Below the pieces are notes generated by a model. It had not been told where the DNA came from. It worked only from the letters and a program-made list of their open reading frames with translations, and made no database searches. Of a stretch of DNA of 64,000 nucleotides, positions 49,017 to 62,707 are shown piece by piece. Source of the DNA: Bacteroides reticulotermitis JCM 10512. GTDB lineage: Bacteria > Bacteroidota > Bacteroidia > Bacteroidales > Bacteroidaceae. The stretch lies in assembly GCF_000517545.1 (NCBI RefSeq), contig NZ_BAIV01000006.1, forward strand, positions 124,001-188,000, written 5' to 3'. Position 1 is the first letter of the stretch, and every line of letters starts with the position of its first letter. The position numbers and the translations under genes are program-made.

Positions 49017-49130
49017 GTTTCATGCCTGTGAGAATTTTGTTTCCTCGGTATGAAACAAAATTCTCACCGTGAAGAGAAAAAAGTTTCCCATGGAGGAAAC
49101 AATAGTTCTCTGGGCAGAAACAGAAATTTC
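49017..49130. repeat. Array of GTTTC/GAAAC mini-hairpins, copy 2
   Basis: Units such as GTTTC-CTCGGTAT-GAAAC, TTCTC-ACCGTGAA-GAGAA and GTTTC-CCATGGAG-GAAAC are separated by A- or T-runs. The opening GTTTCATGCCTGTGA closely matches GTTTCATGCCAGTGA of copy 1. Confidence 0.7.
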
Positions 49131-49383
49131 CAAGCGATGCAACTGTTCAGTACACCGCTTCTTTTCGGGCAACACCCATGTTCTATTGCCAACTTACTCG
49201 TAGAAAGATGGGAACTAAGCACAAACCTTCGCTAACCGACCAAGGAAAAGACCTTTCATTAGCCCGTAAAGTATCAGTTTTCGCCCTCCTGTAATTTTTT
49301 CTTTTCAAAAGGTCTTTGTCAGCGGTCACAAGCATATACCTAACAGACTGATTGCAGGCAATTAAGTATGCGGAAGTAAGCCC

Positions 49384-49416
49384 GTGACAGATAGGTGACA
49401 ACAATTAGGCTGTCAC
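49384..49416. repeat. GTGACA inverted motifs, second locus
   Basis: GTGACAG (49384-49390) and GTGACA (49395-49400) are followed by CTGTCAC (49410-49416), allowing a hairpin with a stem of 7 bases. Confidence 0.5.
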
Positions 49417-49545
49417 AACGCAATGAAATCTCACATAGGTTATTCTTTTGAAAGTAAATACCCGATTGATAAGGAAATAGAAAACAATGGCTAGCACATT
49501 CATAGGAAGGTAAACAGCAGGTAGAGACCAGATCGAGACCGTCCT

Positions 49546-52336
49546 TTATTCCTCTTTATCCGTTCCTCCGATGCTTCGGATATACTCATTGGGAGTAACG
49601 CCAGTACTCTTTTTAAATGAACGGAAGAACGAAGCACGCGAACTAAAACCGCAAAGTTCCGCCAACGCACTCAGCGTGTAACGGGCATACTGACTGTCGG
49701 TTACAATCTTTTTGAAGCGCATCACCCGATATTCATTAATGAAGTCATAATAAGATTGCTTGAGATACTGGTTCAACAGATAGGACAAGGAGTGAGAAGA
49801 GACCTTTAAAGCGGTTGCCAAATCACCCATTTTCAGTTCCGGATTGATGTAAGGATGCTCGGCCTCAACATAAGCCACCAAACGTTCATAAAGTTCCTTG
49901 CATTCCGCATCGGTCAACCGATTGGTTTTATACTTCTCTTCGGGCTGAGGTTCTTCGTGAAGAGTTTCCACAGCCGTTTCTTCCTCCGGTTTCTCTTTCT
50001 GTGAGAGAGCAGACACCATGGCACGGCGTATCGGTCGCCAGACATAATAGCGGATAAGCAAAACACCGGTGACGACCAACACACAAAGAAGTCCCCAGCC
50101 CCACCAAGATTAAGGGAGAGATCTTTACTTCATACACAGCCTCGGATTGCTCATTGCCCGGAAGACGTACCCGAAAGGAGTACTTCCCCGCCGCTAGTCC
50201 GTAGTAAGCCACCTCGCTCTGGGCAGTCAGTAGCTTCCAGGCGGAATCAACTCCTTCCAAACGATATTCGTACAGAAGAGCGGAAGGAAGGCCATAGGCG
50301 AAATCGGTAAAGCTGAAAGTCAGGTTATTCTGATCATGCGCCAACTCTTGTCCCATGACCGATATTCCATTGGCCAATACATCGGTAAACACGATGGGAC
50401 GTACTTTGTGACGCACTTCATTCACTTTGGCAGGATCTACATAAATCAGTCCTTTGGTGTTGCCGAACCACAAGATTCCTCGCTCATCCTTATAAGCCGT
50501 TCCATTCGTAAAAGTAGGTCCTGGCACGCCATCATTAAAGCTGAAAGAGTCGTACTCCTCTCCTTCTCCTTTCATTCGTATCAACCCGTCGTTGCAACCT
50601 ATCCAGAGCCAGTTCAGATTATCTTCCACGATCGACATCAAGGAATTGTCGGGCAAAGCGGATAGTATCGGTAAGTTGCGGTAACGCTCCATGGACAGGG
50701 TTGACGTAAACAAACTGCCTTTTTCACGAATAAAGTACAGATTATGCTGGCTGTCTTCGTAAATGGTTCGCACCTTATCCTTGTGGACAAAGCCTTCAGG
50801 GAACACATTGGAGCGGAGACTTTGGGAAGTCGGGTCGTATATACACATCCCGGTTTCCGTAGCAATCCAGCCCTTACCGGTAGAATCAAAATTGATTTCG
50901 TAGACATTACCTTCCGGCAATTGCGAATTGGCGCTGTTGTAGTTCTTAATCTCCTTCGTCTGTCCGTCGTAGCAGAACAATCCCTGAGAGGTTCCGATCC
51001 ACAGATGCCCCTTTGTATCAGGCCGTATACAGAAGATGTGCCCTTTCTGAAAGAGTTCGGCATCACCTTGCGTGAAGTATTTAAGCGATAGGGTTTGGGG
51101 ATTAAGCACCATCATGCCGCCGCCATAAGTACCCACATAGTATTCGCCTTCGTAGAAACAGATGGTGAGGATCAGGTCGGACGTCAGCACCGGTTTCACG
51201 AAGCTCTTGACGATGCCGGTCGACTCGTTGATGTAAAACAAACCGTCACGGGAACCAATCACTTTCTCTTCGCCCCGATTCTCAAAAGAGCGTATGGAGA
51301 GGTTGGTGGAGTTAAACAGAGGAGGATAAGCATAGGTTTGGAAAAGCCCGTTTTGATAGAGCGAGTAATCTAATCCGGCTTGGAAGTGTCCCACCCAAAG
51401 CGCATTCCGATCATCTACCAACAGCGAGTAGACGGAGTTACTGCGAATGCCGTCTTTGTTGGTCAGTTCGTGACAGAAGCTACGTACCACCTGCTCTTTC
51501 TTATGCGATAGGAAATGCACACCATTGCCATCTGTAGCCACATAAATCAGATCTTTCCCATCACTGGATATATCGGAAATAACGTCGCACCCCAAAGAAA
51601 CGGTATGCGAAAAGGCTTGTCGGGTCATGTCGAAGCGAACAACTCCTTGGCTCATCGTGCCCAAATAGAGGGTTTGCCCAATGCGGGCTAAGCAACGAAA
51701 GTAATCTGCTTCGGGCACGTTCTCCCAGAAATGCCAGGAATCTATCTTTTTACTTTTCAGCGAATAGGCATATAGTCCCTGCACCGTAGCCATCCAAAGC
51801 ACATCTTTATCTTCGCTCAGACAGATATCCATGATCCGGTTGCAGGCAGCCAGCATGTTTTTATCGATGGGAACGTGCGTGAATTGTCCGCCTTCCTGAA
51901 TATACAACCCTTTATCGGTGCCGATATAAAGCGTTTCTCCATCAGCCAACAGGGCGTTTACCGTAAAGTCTATTTTCTCGGAGACGATGCGTTCTAGTTC
52001 GTGAGTCGAATGGTTTAATCGCCAAAGACCGATACCATTGCCCACCCATAGCTGTTTGCTGTCGGTTTCGGCAATGCAGTTGACTCGTTTCTTACGACCG
52101 AAGTCTATGCCTCGGAATTCGAAATGTTTGACTTTCACGCCATCAAAACGATCCAGACAGTTGTCGGTACCTAGCCAAACGAAGCCCTCCGAATCTTTAT
52201 AAATAGCGTTAACCAACAATCCGGATAAGCCGTCAGTCATCACAACATTACGAAATGTATAGTTCTGTGCCTGCGAATTTATTCCGCAAACCAGACAAAC
52301 AACAATTGTAATGAGGTATTTAACTACGTCTTTCAC
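49546..52336 (-). CDS. Membrane sensor-AraC regulator: Reg_prop propeller, Y_Y_Y, no kinase, one-base frameshift
   Basis: About 929 residues after repair. A signal peptide (1-23) leads into periplasmic Reg_prop propeller repeats (DSEGFVWLGTDNCLDRFDG, KGHLWIGTSQGLFCYDG, WLWIGCNDGLIRM). A Y_Y_Y domain follows (EYRLEGVDSAWKLL), then a membrane segment and a 45-residue acidic linker. It ends in an AraC-type helix-turn-helix (LSALAELCGFSSRASFFRSFKKSTGVTPNEY). HisKA, HATPase and receiver domains, standard in hybrid two-component sensors of PULs, are absent. The join lies at 50110-50113, where one surplus base separates KISPL from SWWGWGLLCVLVV. It probably senses oligosaccharide in the periplasm and activates the PUL directly. 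A TATCTTTG element lies upstream. Confidence 0.88.
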
Positions 52337-52370
52337 TTCGTATGATCCTTTTTTCAGATTAAACTTGTTA

Positions 52371-52378
52371 CAAAGATA
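52371..52378 (-). promoter_or_regulatory. -7 element for the sensor-regulator gene
   Basis: Reads TATCTTTG on the minus strand, 34 bases upstream of the ATG at 52336. Confidence 0.65.
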
Positions 52379-52421
52379 CTATTTCTTTATTAAAAACAGA
52401 GAGATTCCACAGGCAATCTCC

Positions 52422-53972
52422 TTACTCTTCTACCCGCACGTTTAGCCGCGAATCCACTAATTTAACGGGGACATTATGCAGAATGACTCCGGCCTTTTCG
52501 GCGTCCCCAACGGTTATTCCATTTAATAATAGTTCATTTACATTTACAGCAACAAGCGGCGTTCGAGGATCAGGCGACTCAGAAATAAACGAACAATTAT
52601 TGACTTCAACCTTTTCTACATTGCGCATAAATAGTCCGTAACTGGGCAAATTGCGCCAGACAGTAGGTTGCGGATATCCCTTCTCATCTTCTATCACGTC
52701 TCTGAAAGAAGCCCAATACTTATCCGGGAACATATTCTTCGCCATATCATGTCGTACACCTTCTATCAGCTCCCGGGTTAAGAAGTTACCTTCTGTCAGG
52801 CCTCCCTTATTCACCAAGCGAATATTATTCAGATAGATGTTCTCTATCTTCTGTTGAGGTATGCCGGATATCGAAGAGCAAAAGTTCCCCGTACCATAGG
52901 CCGTAATATTACTAATGTTTATATTCCGCATTTGACCGACAGGAGGTGTAGGCGCGCTTTCGATGTGCTTACGCCCTCGGTTGCCCAACCGGACATACAA
53001 CGGACACGCTGTTCCCTGAATCAAGATGTTGTGAATCGATACGCCATCCATAACCCCTCCGTCCACAATCTCCAGTGACAAGGCGGTGATGCCTGTCGGA
53101 GTAGATTTAATAGTACGTTGACCGGCAAAGCGACTGGGCGTCACGATGCAGTCGGTTATCGAAATATTCTTAAACCCACCGGTCGATTCTGTCCCGCATT
53201 TAATGGCATTGGCAAAGCTACTGACGACGCAATTATGGATGAGTATATTTTCACAAGGGGCTTCTCCTGTACTTTTCAGCACGATCCCGTCGTCATCTGA
53301 ATCAATCACACTGTTGGACAAGACAAACCGGCGGCATCCGTCTATATCGATGCCGTCATTGTTACCATTGCCGTGGTTGAAGACGTGCGTATTGGTTACG
53401 AGTACGTCTTCACAATTCAAATAGTGCTGATTCCAGATGGCCGAATTAAGCATGGTGATATCACTGACGGTAACGTTTCGGCAGGAGATGAAAAGGATAT
53501 TCCGCGGGCGTCCGTTACAATCACCGGCAACACCGCTCACACGTCCTTTTTTACCTTTCCCTTTTCCGTCAATGGTTCCCGGGCCAGTAATGCGAATGTT
53601 ATGCGCTCCCTCGGCATAGATTATTGATGTCCACCCTCCGGCATCTTTGAGCGAGCGGTACGAGGCCGGTGGAATAAGTGGAAAATCCGCATAGTTATCA
53701 CTTGCTTCCAGACGAGCTCCATTACTTAAATGGAGTTCGACATTATCTTTGAGGAAAATGGTTCCGGTGCGAAACGTGCCCGCCGGAATCACAACCCGTC
53801 CTCCTCCGTTTTGAGAAGCAGACTCAATGGCCTGATTAATGGCCTGTGTATTTATTTGCAGAGAGTCCGCAGACGCTCCGTAGGTCAAGATGTTATAATC
53901 GTAACCTTTAATTTGTGCATTAGCCCCCAAGCAACAAACTAAGCATAAAATTAAAATCCAACGCCTCTTCAT
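52422..53972 (-). CDS. GH28-family pectic glycoside hydrolase
   Basis: About 516 residues from ATG 53972 with a signal peptide (LGANAQ). A right-handed beta-helix enzyme with the GH28 catalytic pattern: NNDGIDIDGC and DSDDDGIVLK, which supply the three Asp residues, and KCGTESTGGFKNI in place of the classical GHG. This variant is common in Bacteroidetes enzymes acting on galacturonic-acid linkages of rhamnogalacturonans. It is the strongest single clue that the PUL substrate is pectic. It ends 43 bases upstream of the sensor's -7 element. Confidence 0.9.
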   Translation of the reverse strand: MKRRWILILCLVCCLGANAQIKGYDYNILTYGASADSLQINTQAINQAIESASQNGGGRVVIPAGTFRTGTIFLKDNVELHLSNGARLEASDNYADFPLIPPASYRSLKDAGGWTSIIYAEGAHNIRITGPGTIDGKGKGKKGRVSGVAGDCNGRPRNILFISCRNVTVSDITMLNSAIWNQHYLNCEDVLVTNTHVFNHGNGNNDGIDIDGCRRFVLSNSVIDSDDDGIVLKSTGEAPCENILIHNCVVSSFANAIKCGTESTGGFKNISITDCIVTPSRFAGQRTIKSTPTGITALSLEIVDGGVMDGVSIHNILIQGTACPLYVRLGNRGRKHIESAPTPPVGQMRNINISNITAYGTGNFCSSISGIPQQKIENIYLNNIRLVNKGGLTEGNFLTRELIEGVRHDMAKNMFPDKYWASFRDVIEDEKGYPQPTVWRNLPSYGLFMRNVEKVEVNNCSFISESPDPRTPLVAVNVNELLLNGITVGDAEKAGVILHNVPVKLVDSRLNVRVEE

Positions 53973-54054
53973 ATATGAATACATATTTATAATATATATA
54001 CGAAGAGGTGTTGGACTTTACTCAATACCAACTGATTTATTATGGATATGCAGG

Positions 54055-56514
54055 CTAATTGCCCGCTTTAATCAGGTAAGTCTTTCCTTCTTGAGTTTCA
54101 AACGTATTGATATAGTACTTTCCATCGCGTACTTGTTTGGACTCCGCACCTTCTATTTGAAGTGGCGTTTCTGTTCTGAGCACACACTTATTTCCTTTAT
54201 TCGACTTAATCTTGGCCTGCTTCAACTGATGGTTGGCCCACACAATATCAACCTCAAAGTTGCCCCGGGCTTTCAAACCGGTTATATTCCCTGACGGCCA
54301 GGCATTGGGGAGGGCGGGCAACAAATGCAACTCTTTCAAGTGACTTTGCAGGAGCATCTCCATAAATCCGGCTGTTGCTCCAAAGTTCCCGTCAATCTGA
54401 AAAGGCGGATGCGCGTCAAAAAAGTTCGGATACGTTCCACCTACTCCACCCGCCGTAGGCTCGCAATAGCGCATGATTTCGCGAATCATTTTATAAGCAT
54501 GGTCGCCGTCCAGCAAGCGAGCGGCAAAATTAATCTTCCATCCTTTACTCCATCCGGTACCTTCATCCCCGCGAAGGGCAAAAGTCTTATCGGCAGCTTG
54601 CGCTAGTTCAGGAGTGGTCAGAGGAGATATCTGTCGTCCCGGATGCAACCCGAACAGATGTGACAAGTGTCGATGATGGGGATCTGTTTCTTTATAATCC
54701 TTACTCCATTCCTGCAATTGTCCCTGTGCACCGATGCGATAAGGAAACAAACGGGCTGTTTTCTCAACCAACTGTTTGCGGAACTTCTTGTCGATGTTCA
54801 GTATTTCGGAAGCTTCAATCAGGTTGGTAAAAAGATCTCGTATGATTGCGATATCCATTGTAGTTGCCTCCGACACCGCATGCCGCTTATTGTCAAACCA
54901 GAAAAGGTTCTCGGGCGTAGTGGACGGCGAAGTGATCAGATAACCGTCTTTCTCTATCAACCAATCGAAACAGAACAAGGCAGCCTCTTTCATCACTGGA
55001 TAGGCCTCGTTCTTTAAGAATTGCGTGTCGCCTGTAAAGCAGTAGTGTTCCCACAAATGCTGAGAAAGCCAATTGCCACCCATATACCAATTAGCCCAAA
55101 CCGGATCGCCATCGCCACAATTGCCAACGGGATTGCTCAACCCCCAAATGTCTGAGTTGTGATGCGCCACCCATCCTCTTGCATGATAGTACTCTTTAGC
55201 AGTTACCTTACCGGTTTGCGACAGATCTTTAATCCAGCGCAAAAGAGGTTGATGCATCTCCGACAGGTTGCCGACCTCGGCAGGCCAATAGTTCATCTGC
55301 GTATTAATATTGATTGTGTAGTTCGAACTCCATGGTGGGCGAAAATCCTTATTCCACAGTCCTTGCAGGTTAGCTGCCGAACCGCCGGGACGTGAAGAAG
55401 ATATCAATAAATATCGGCCGTACTGGAAATAAAGCACTTCTAAAGCCGGATCATAATTGCCGTACGAGTATAACTTCAAGCGGAAGTCAGAAGGCAGTTT
55501 GTCATTCACTTTATTATTTAATGTATCGGTCAACTGCAACGATACCCGATCAAAATAGGATTTATAATCTGCAACGTGTCTTTGCTTCAACACGTCGAAG
55601 TCAGAAAGAACCGCTTTATCCATGCGGCGTTGCGAGATCAGTTTCTCATCCTTCCCTTCCGAATCGGGATGTTTGTTAAACCCGTTGAAGCTTGTGGCGG
55701 CAGATAAGAAAAGGGTCAGTTGGTCGGCATTCTTCACATGAATACCTTTTTCATCGGACAAGATAGTCCCTCCGACAGGTACAGCTTTCAGAATTGCTTG
55801 GAATCGCATTCCTCCGAGTCCGTTCGCATCTTCTTGTTCGATGGCTTTCTTGTCCGGTCGGTTGTAATAGCTCGGAGCCACATAGGCAGGTGCTTGACCG
55901 TTCATGAAAAGTTGGTTATCGTCGTGGGGCAAAATGACATTCTTTACCAAGCTGCTCAAGCTGATATCTAACGTAAGCTTTTCGGGTTGACTGGCTGTAA
56001 AGCGGACAATCAACACACTATCCGGAGCGGAAGTAAACACTTCGCGGATGTACTTCACGCCGCCCACCTCAAAAGAGGTCGTGGCAATTGCTTCATCCAA
56101 GCGTAACTCTCTCACATACCCGTGAGGAGAAGCTTTACCTTCAAAGCTCTGCTTAATACGCAGGTCTCCCAAAGGAAGGAAGCTTTCCGAAAAATGCCCC
56201 TGCATCTTCCGGCAAAGATTGCTTGCCGTTTGGTAATCATCCTTAGCTAACGCATCTCGAATAGGCTGAAGATAGTTATACGCTTCAGGATTGACATTCT
56301 TCTTTTGCGGACCACCGGACCACAGAGTTCCTTCATTCAGCTGTATCAATTCTTCTTCTACACCGCCAAATATCATGGCACCAATCTGTCCGTTACCAAT
56401 TGGCAAAGCTTCCACCCATTGTGTCGCGGGTTGCTCATACCAGAGTCTCAAATTCTCTTGCGCACTCAGTGGTATAGCCAGCAACGCCAACACCCATAAC
56501 CCGATTCTTTTCAT
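54055..56514 (-). CDS. GH95-family alpha-L-fucosidase or alpha-L-galactosidase
   Basis: About 819 residues from ATG 56514 ([19 protein letters not shown]), with a signal peptide. It has the N-terminal GH95 beta-domain ([19 protein letters not shown]) and an (alpha/alpha)6 barrel. The conserved residues match the family: Asn in [10 protein letters not shown], the acid Glu in [11 protein letters not shown] (54904-54939) and the Asp in [12 protein letters not shown] (near 54381-54399). Members remove terminal alpha-L-fucose or alpha-L-galactose, both found on plant cell-wall side chains. The longer open frame to 56610 has no signal-like start. The frame is intact. Confidence 0.92.
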   Translation of the reverse strand: MKRIGLWVLALLAIPLSAQENLRLWYEQPATQWVEALPIGNGQIGAMIFGGVEEELIQLNEGTLWSGGPQKKNVNPEAYNYLQPIRDALAKDDYQTASNLCRKMQGHFSESFLPLGDLRIKQSFEGKASPHGYVRELRLDEAIATTSFEVGGVKYIREVFTSAPDSVLIVRFTASQPEKLTLDISLSSLVKNVILPHDDNQLFMNGQAPAYVAPSYYNRPDKKAIEQEDANGLGGMRFQAILKAVPVGGTILSDEKGIHVKNADQLTLFLSAATSFNGFNKHPDSEGKDEKLISQRRMDKAVLSDFDVLKQRHVADYKSYFDRVSLQLTDTLNNKVNDKLPSDFRLKLYSYGNYDPALEVLYFQYGRYLLISSSRPGGSAANLQGLWNKDFRPPWSSNYTININTQMNYWPAEVGNLSEMHQPLLRWIKDLSQTGKVTAKEYYHARGWVAHHNSDIWGLSNPVGNCGDGDPVWANWYMGGNWLSQHLWEHYCFTGDTQFLKNEAYPVMKEAALFCFDWLIEKDGYLITSPSTTPENLFWFDNKRHAVSEATTMDIAIIRDLFTNLIEASEILNIDKKFRKQLVEKTARLFPYRIGAQGQLQEWSKDYKETDPHHRHLSHLFGLHPGRQISPLTTPELAQAADKTFALRGDEGTGWSKGWKINFAARLLDGDHAYKMIREIMRYCEPTAGGVGGTYPNFFDAHPPFQIDGNFGATAGFMEMLLQSHLKELHLLPALPNAWPSGNITGLKARGNFEVDIVWANHQLKQAKIKSNKGNKCVLRTETPLQIEGAESKQVRDGKYYINTFETQEGKTYLIKAGN

Positions 56515-56671
56515 TTCCTTGTCTTTATGTGTTTTTATAAATCTACGTTTAACGTGCTGAATATACTTAAAGTTAGCGGAAAGTATGATACAAACCTTAA
56601 CTTTTTTCACTTATTCCACATTATTCGGTCGGATTCAGCTCGTTTACGTATCGCTACAAACACGGTCAGTC

Positions 56672-59814
<3,143 letters not shown>

Positions 59815-59906
59815 TTAAATAAGTTCAACGAAACGAGTTATCAGTAAACAGTGTGCCAAAAGCTCAAGCTATTACGCAACAATGAACTTCTGGCACAATC
59901 ATCTGT

Positions 59907-61184
59907 TTAATACTCTCTTATAGGATCAGCAACCTGATCTTCTCCGGGTTCAATCGGTTCTCTGGTATACATTAACGTACCAAAACCCATGTCATCCGAT
60001 TCCGCACTGCCACGATGCCCGCCACCTTCCGGCCTCAACGTGCGTGCAAACGCTCTTGAATAATAAGGATTAGCTCCTTTTACTTTATAATGATTGTAGA
60101 TCAGTTCCCAGCCCGGACGTGCCCGTCCTTGTCCATCGGGATCAACTACATTGTGCCATCCTTCTTTATAGGAAAAATAAGGAGTATATGGCATCACAGG
60201 TATTTGATTCGACACCAGATTATATTTCGCCGTATATTCGCACAAATCAAGGATCACATTATTATCATAAGCAAACAGATCGGTCTCAATCGCGTTATAC
60301 ACCATCTGACAGAAATAACCATGTTGCGGAATATTCAGCGTAGAGTGTCCCTGATCACGCCCCATCTCCTGACTCTGCGCGAATGTTTCCACCTTTCCAT
60401 CCGGATCTTTATGACGGGCCACTACCGAATTCTTAATGCATCCGGCACCTGCTCCATTATAAAAATAGTTCAAAGCCATATTCACTTTGTCCGAATCATC
60501 GCACAAGATACCAATTGACAGAATAGACACCATGGCAGGAAGGTCCCAACTCATCCATGCTTCATTAGCCGGACTTCCGTTATGGTCGAACAAGAAGGTA
60601 TAACATACTGGATAAAACACATCGACAAGCCACTGTTTGAAATTCTCAAAATCCGTTTTATTCCACCCTTCGTAACTACGCATAATTTCGGCAGCATTCG
60701 CATACTGATAACCGGTAAATCCTGCTACCAAGATCGCTTCTTTGCCAACAATCGACTTGCAGTTCTTCGCCCATTCATTCAACACCCGGATGGAAGCATC
60801 CGCATAATCGGAATCACCAGTCATCTTCCACATCAGGGCCAACTGGTACGCAGCCGCTCCATCGTCACTAATCGCATTATATCCACCACCCGGTCTCTCT
60901 ATTTTTGAAACAGGACGCGGCTGATACGTCTTTTTAGCCCGCGGGCTTTCCTGTAACTTTTCAAATCCCATCAACCAAGGCTGTTTCTTTTCTACCATCG
61001 CTTTCTGACGTGCATATTCAAAGTCCGCATCCGTATGCAACATACAGGGATGTGTGAATGTGTAGGTCGGCGAAGAAGGCCAATTGTCAATACCCGAAGT
61101 CTTTTCTTCTGTAAATTCGGGTGCACAACTCGTGTTCAAAGACAGCAGTGTGCACAGTATCGTATAAATAAAAATCCTTTTCAT
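59907..61184 (-). CDS. Alginate-lyase-fold polysaccharide lyase lipoprotein, cassette 2
   Basis: A 425-residue lipoprotein (LSLNTSC, Cys20) paralogous to 40120-41523. Shared blocks include YTFTHPCMLHTDADFEYAR, AAAYQLALMWKMTGDSDYADASIRVLNEWA (here quoted in two runs), YANAAEIMRSYEGW, QSQEMGRDQGHSTL, RARPGWELIYNHY and LRPEGG. It keeps the Arg-Asp-His cluster. The C-terminus carries an extra 15-residue acidic tail. Specificity is unknown and may differ from the first copy, which would explain keeping both. It is 33 bases after the Ig-like protein and about 90 before GH2. The frame is intact. Confidence 0.75.
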   Translation of the reverse strand: MKRIFIYTILCTLLSLNTSCAPEFTEEKTSGIDNWPSSPTYTFTHPCMLHTDADFEYARQKAMVEKKQPWLMGFEKLQESPRAKKTYQPRPVSKIERPGGGYNAISDDGAAAYQLALMWKMTGDSDYADASIRVLNEWAKNCKSIVGKEAILVAGFTGYQYANAAEIMRSYEGWNKTDFENFKQWLVDVFYPVCYTFLFDHNGSPANEAWMSWDLPAMVSILSIGILCDDSDKVNMALNYFYNGAGAGCIKNSVVARHKDPDGKVETFAQSQEMGRDQGHSTLNIPQHGYFCQMVYNAIETDLFAYDNNVILDLCEYTAKYNLVSNQIPVMPYTPYFSYKEGWHNVVDPDGQGRARPGWELIYNHYKVKGANPYYSRAFARTLRPEGGGHRGSAESDDMGFGTLMYTREPIEPGEDQVADPIREY

Positions 61185-61216
61185 AATCTTAATATTTTAT
61201 CATATCCCGATTGTTT

Positions 61217-62681
61217 TCAGTCTATCAAGTTCTCTTTTCTCAAAAAGTTATTCAGTTCTTCTTCCGATTTGAATGATTTCACCCAATACATATCCATGTA
61301 ATTATCACCCGCTTCGTCTACCTTCATTTCCCATATTTCATAGATATAACGGTCGATGATAACCTTGGAAGTAATTCTCACAGATCCGAAAGTATACCCT
61401 TCGCGGGATAAGTCGAAATAATGAATGGTTCCCTGATTATTATTGAGATTAATCTGATGCATCGCATTGTTTTTAGCTCCGCCTGTAGGGGTATAATATC
61501 CTCCCCAACCTTTATTCTTTGTATCCCAGATATTCACCAGGTAATTAGGACCTTTCTCCGACTTGCTTTATACTTAAAGCGAGTCGCGATAATCGGATAA
61601 GCATCAGGCGCGAAAGTCGTCTCTCCTTTCCTATAGATAAGTCCTTTATAATTAACACCGCCAACAAATACAGGACTCACGGTTAATCTCTTTTCTGCTT
61701 CCGTATCTCCGGTTACTTCAAGTTTCGAAGCGTTACCGGACCATATATCCCAGTTGTTATTACCATACATAAATGTATCATTGATTTTTCCTTCGGCAAC
61801 CGTTACTTCAAAAGACTTCTCAAACGTTCCCAGCTTGGCAGTCAACGTAGTAGTTCCATACGCTTTCACCGTATAGACTCCGGTATATTCATCGATACTT
61901 ACCACGTTCTGATTCGCACTATACCAATGCAAAGCCGACGAAGTAGCATTCTCGGGTTGTACCTTAATATTCAGTTTGGAGACCTCAGACAATGCTAAGA
62001 CACGATCCGCATCTTCAACAACTACATCCGTCACCGGTATCACCTCATTCACTTTCACTTCAATGGTTTTCGTCACTCCACTACCATCCAGTGCAGCGAC
62101 CTTGATCCGTGCGATACCCGACTTTAAGCCTGTCACCATTCCAGTTTCCGACACTGATGCAATCGCTGGCGTTTCGCTAGTCCACTTCACGGTCCAATAA
62201 GTTGCGTTTTCAGGAACAATAGCAGCATTCAATTGTAAAGTACTGGTTTCAAAGGTCTCCGGATTCTTGGGAGTAACTATAAGTTCTTTCACTTTAATAA
62301 TCTCAGCTACGACCTGAACCTTTAGCGAAGCAGTAGCTACATATCCTACTTTAGAACGAGCCAATACATTGGCTTCTCCCACTTTATGCGCAGAAATGCG
62401 TCCATCAGAATCGACTGTTGCCACTTCCGTATTATCGGATACCCAAATCACCTCTTTGGTGGTTGCATGATCAGGAGCAACCGAATACGACACCAACGAA
62501 TCGGTACCGACCAGAAGCGGTAGAGGATTGGTAACATTCAGTTTGATAGTAGTTAAGATGGATGCTTCACCTAACGATTCATACGTTTTATCATCCGTAC
62601 ATGCTCCTAGTATCACTAATAAGCATGGTACCGTCACGAAGCTCTTAATGCCTTCTTTATTTGTATACTAATGTATTTCAT
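61217..62681 (-). CDS. Surface glycan-binding lipoprotein with Ig-like repeats, cassette 2, two frameshifts
   Basis: About 488 residues after repair. The lipoprotein signal is best read from ATG 62681 (MKYI) through VTVPCLLVILGAC, which needs one base added near 62667-62668. BIG2 repeats follow (VIWVSDNTEVATV, VKWTSETPAIASV, LHWYSANQNVVSI). The C-terminal domain is split at 61551-61552, where one G is missing on the coding strand; repair gives SRRKGPNYLVNIWDTKNKG. It ends with MYWVKSFKSEEELNNFL, which mirrors YWVQTFKTLDDVKAYI of its paralogue at 41554-43098. It is placed right after SusD, as in cassette 1. Confidence 0.78.
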
Positions 62682-62707
62682 AATCACCTATATTATGTTT
62701 CAGTGCA

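Larger units (their letters stand above)
48804..49545 (-). other. Intergenic region between sensor and sigma factor
   Basis: About 740 bases with no gene. It holds a GTTTC/GAAAC mini-hairpin array (49017-49130) and GTGACA inverted motifs (49384-49416), both resembling those at 27804-28766. No other feature was recognised. Confidence 0.65.
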
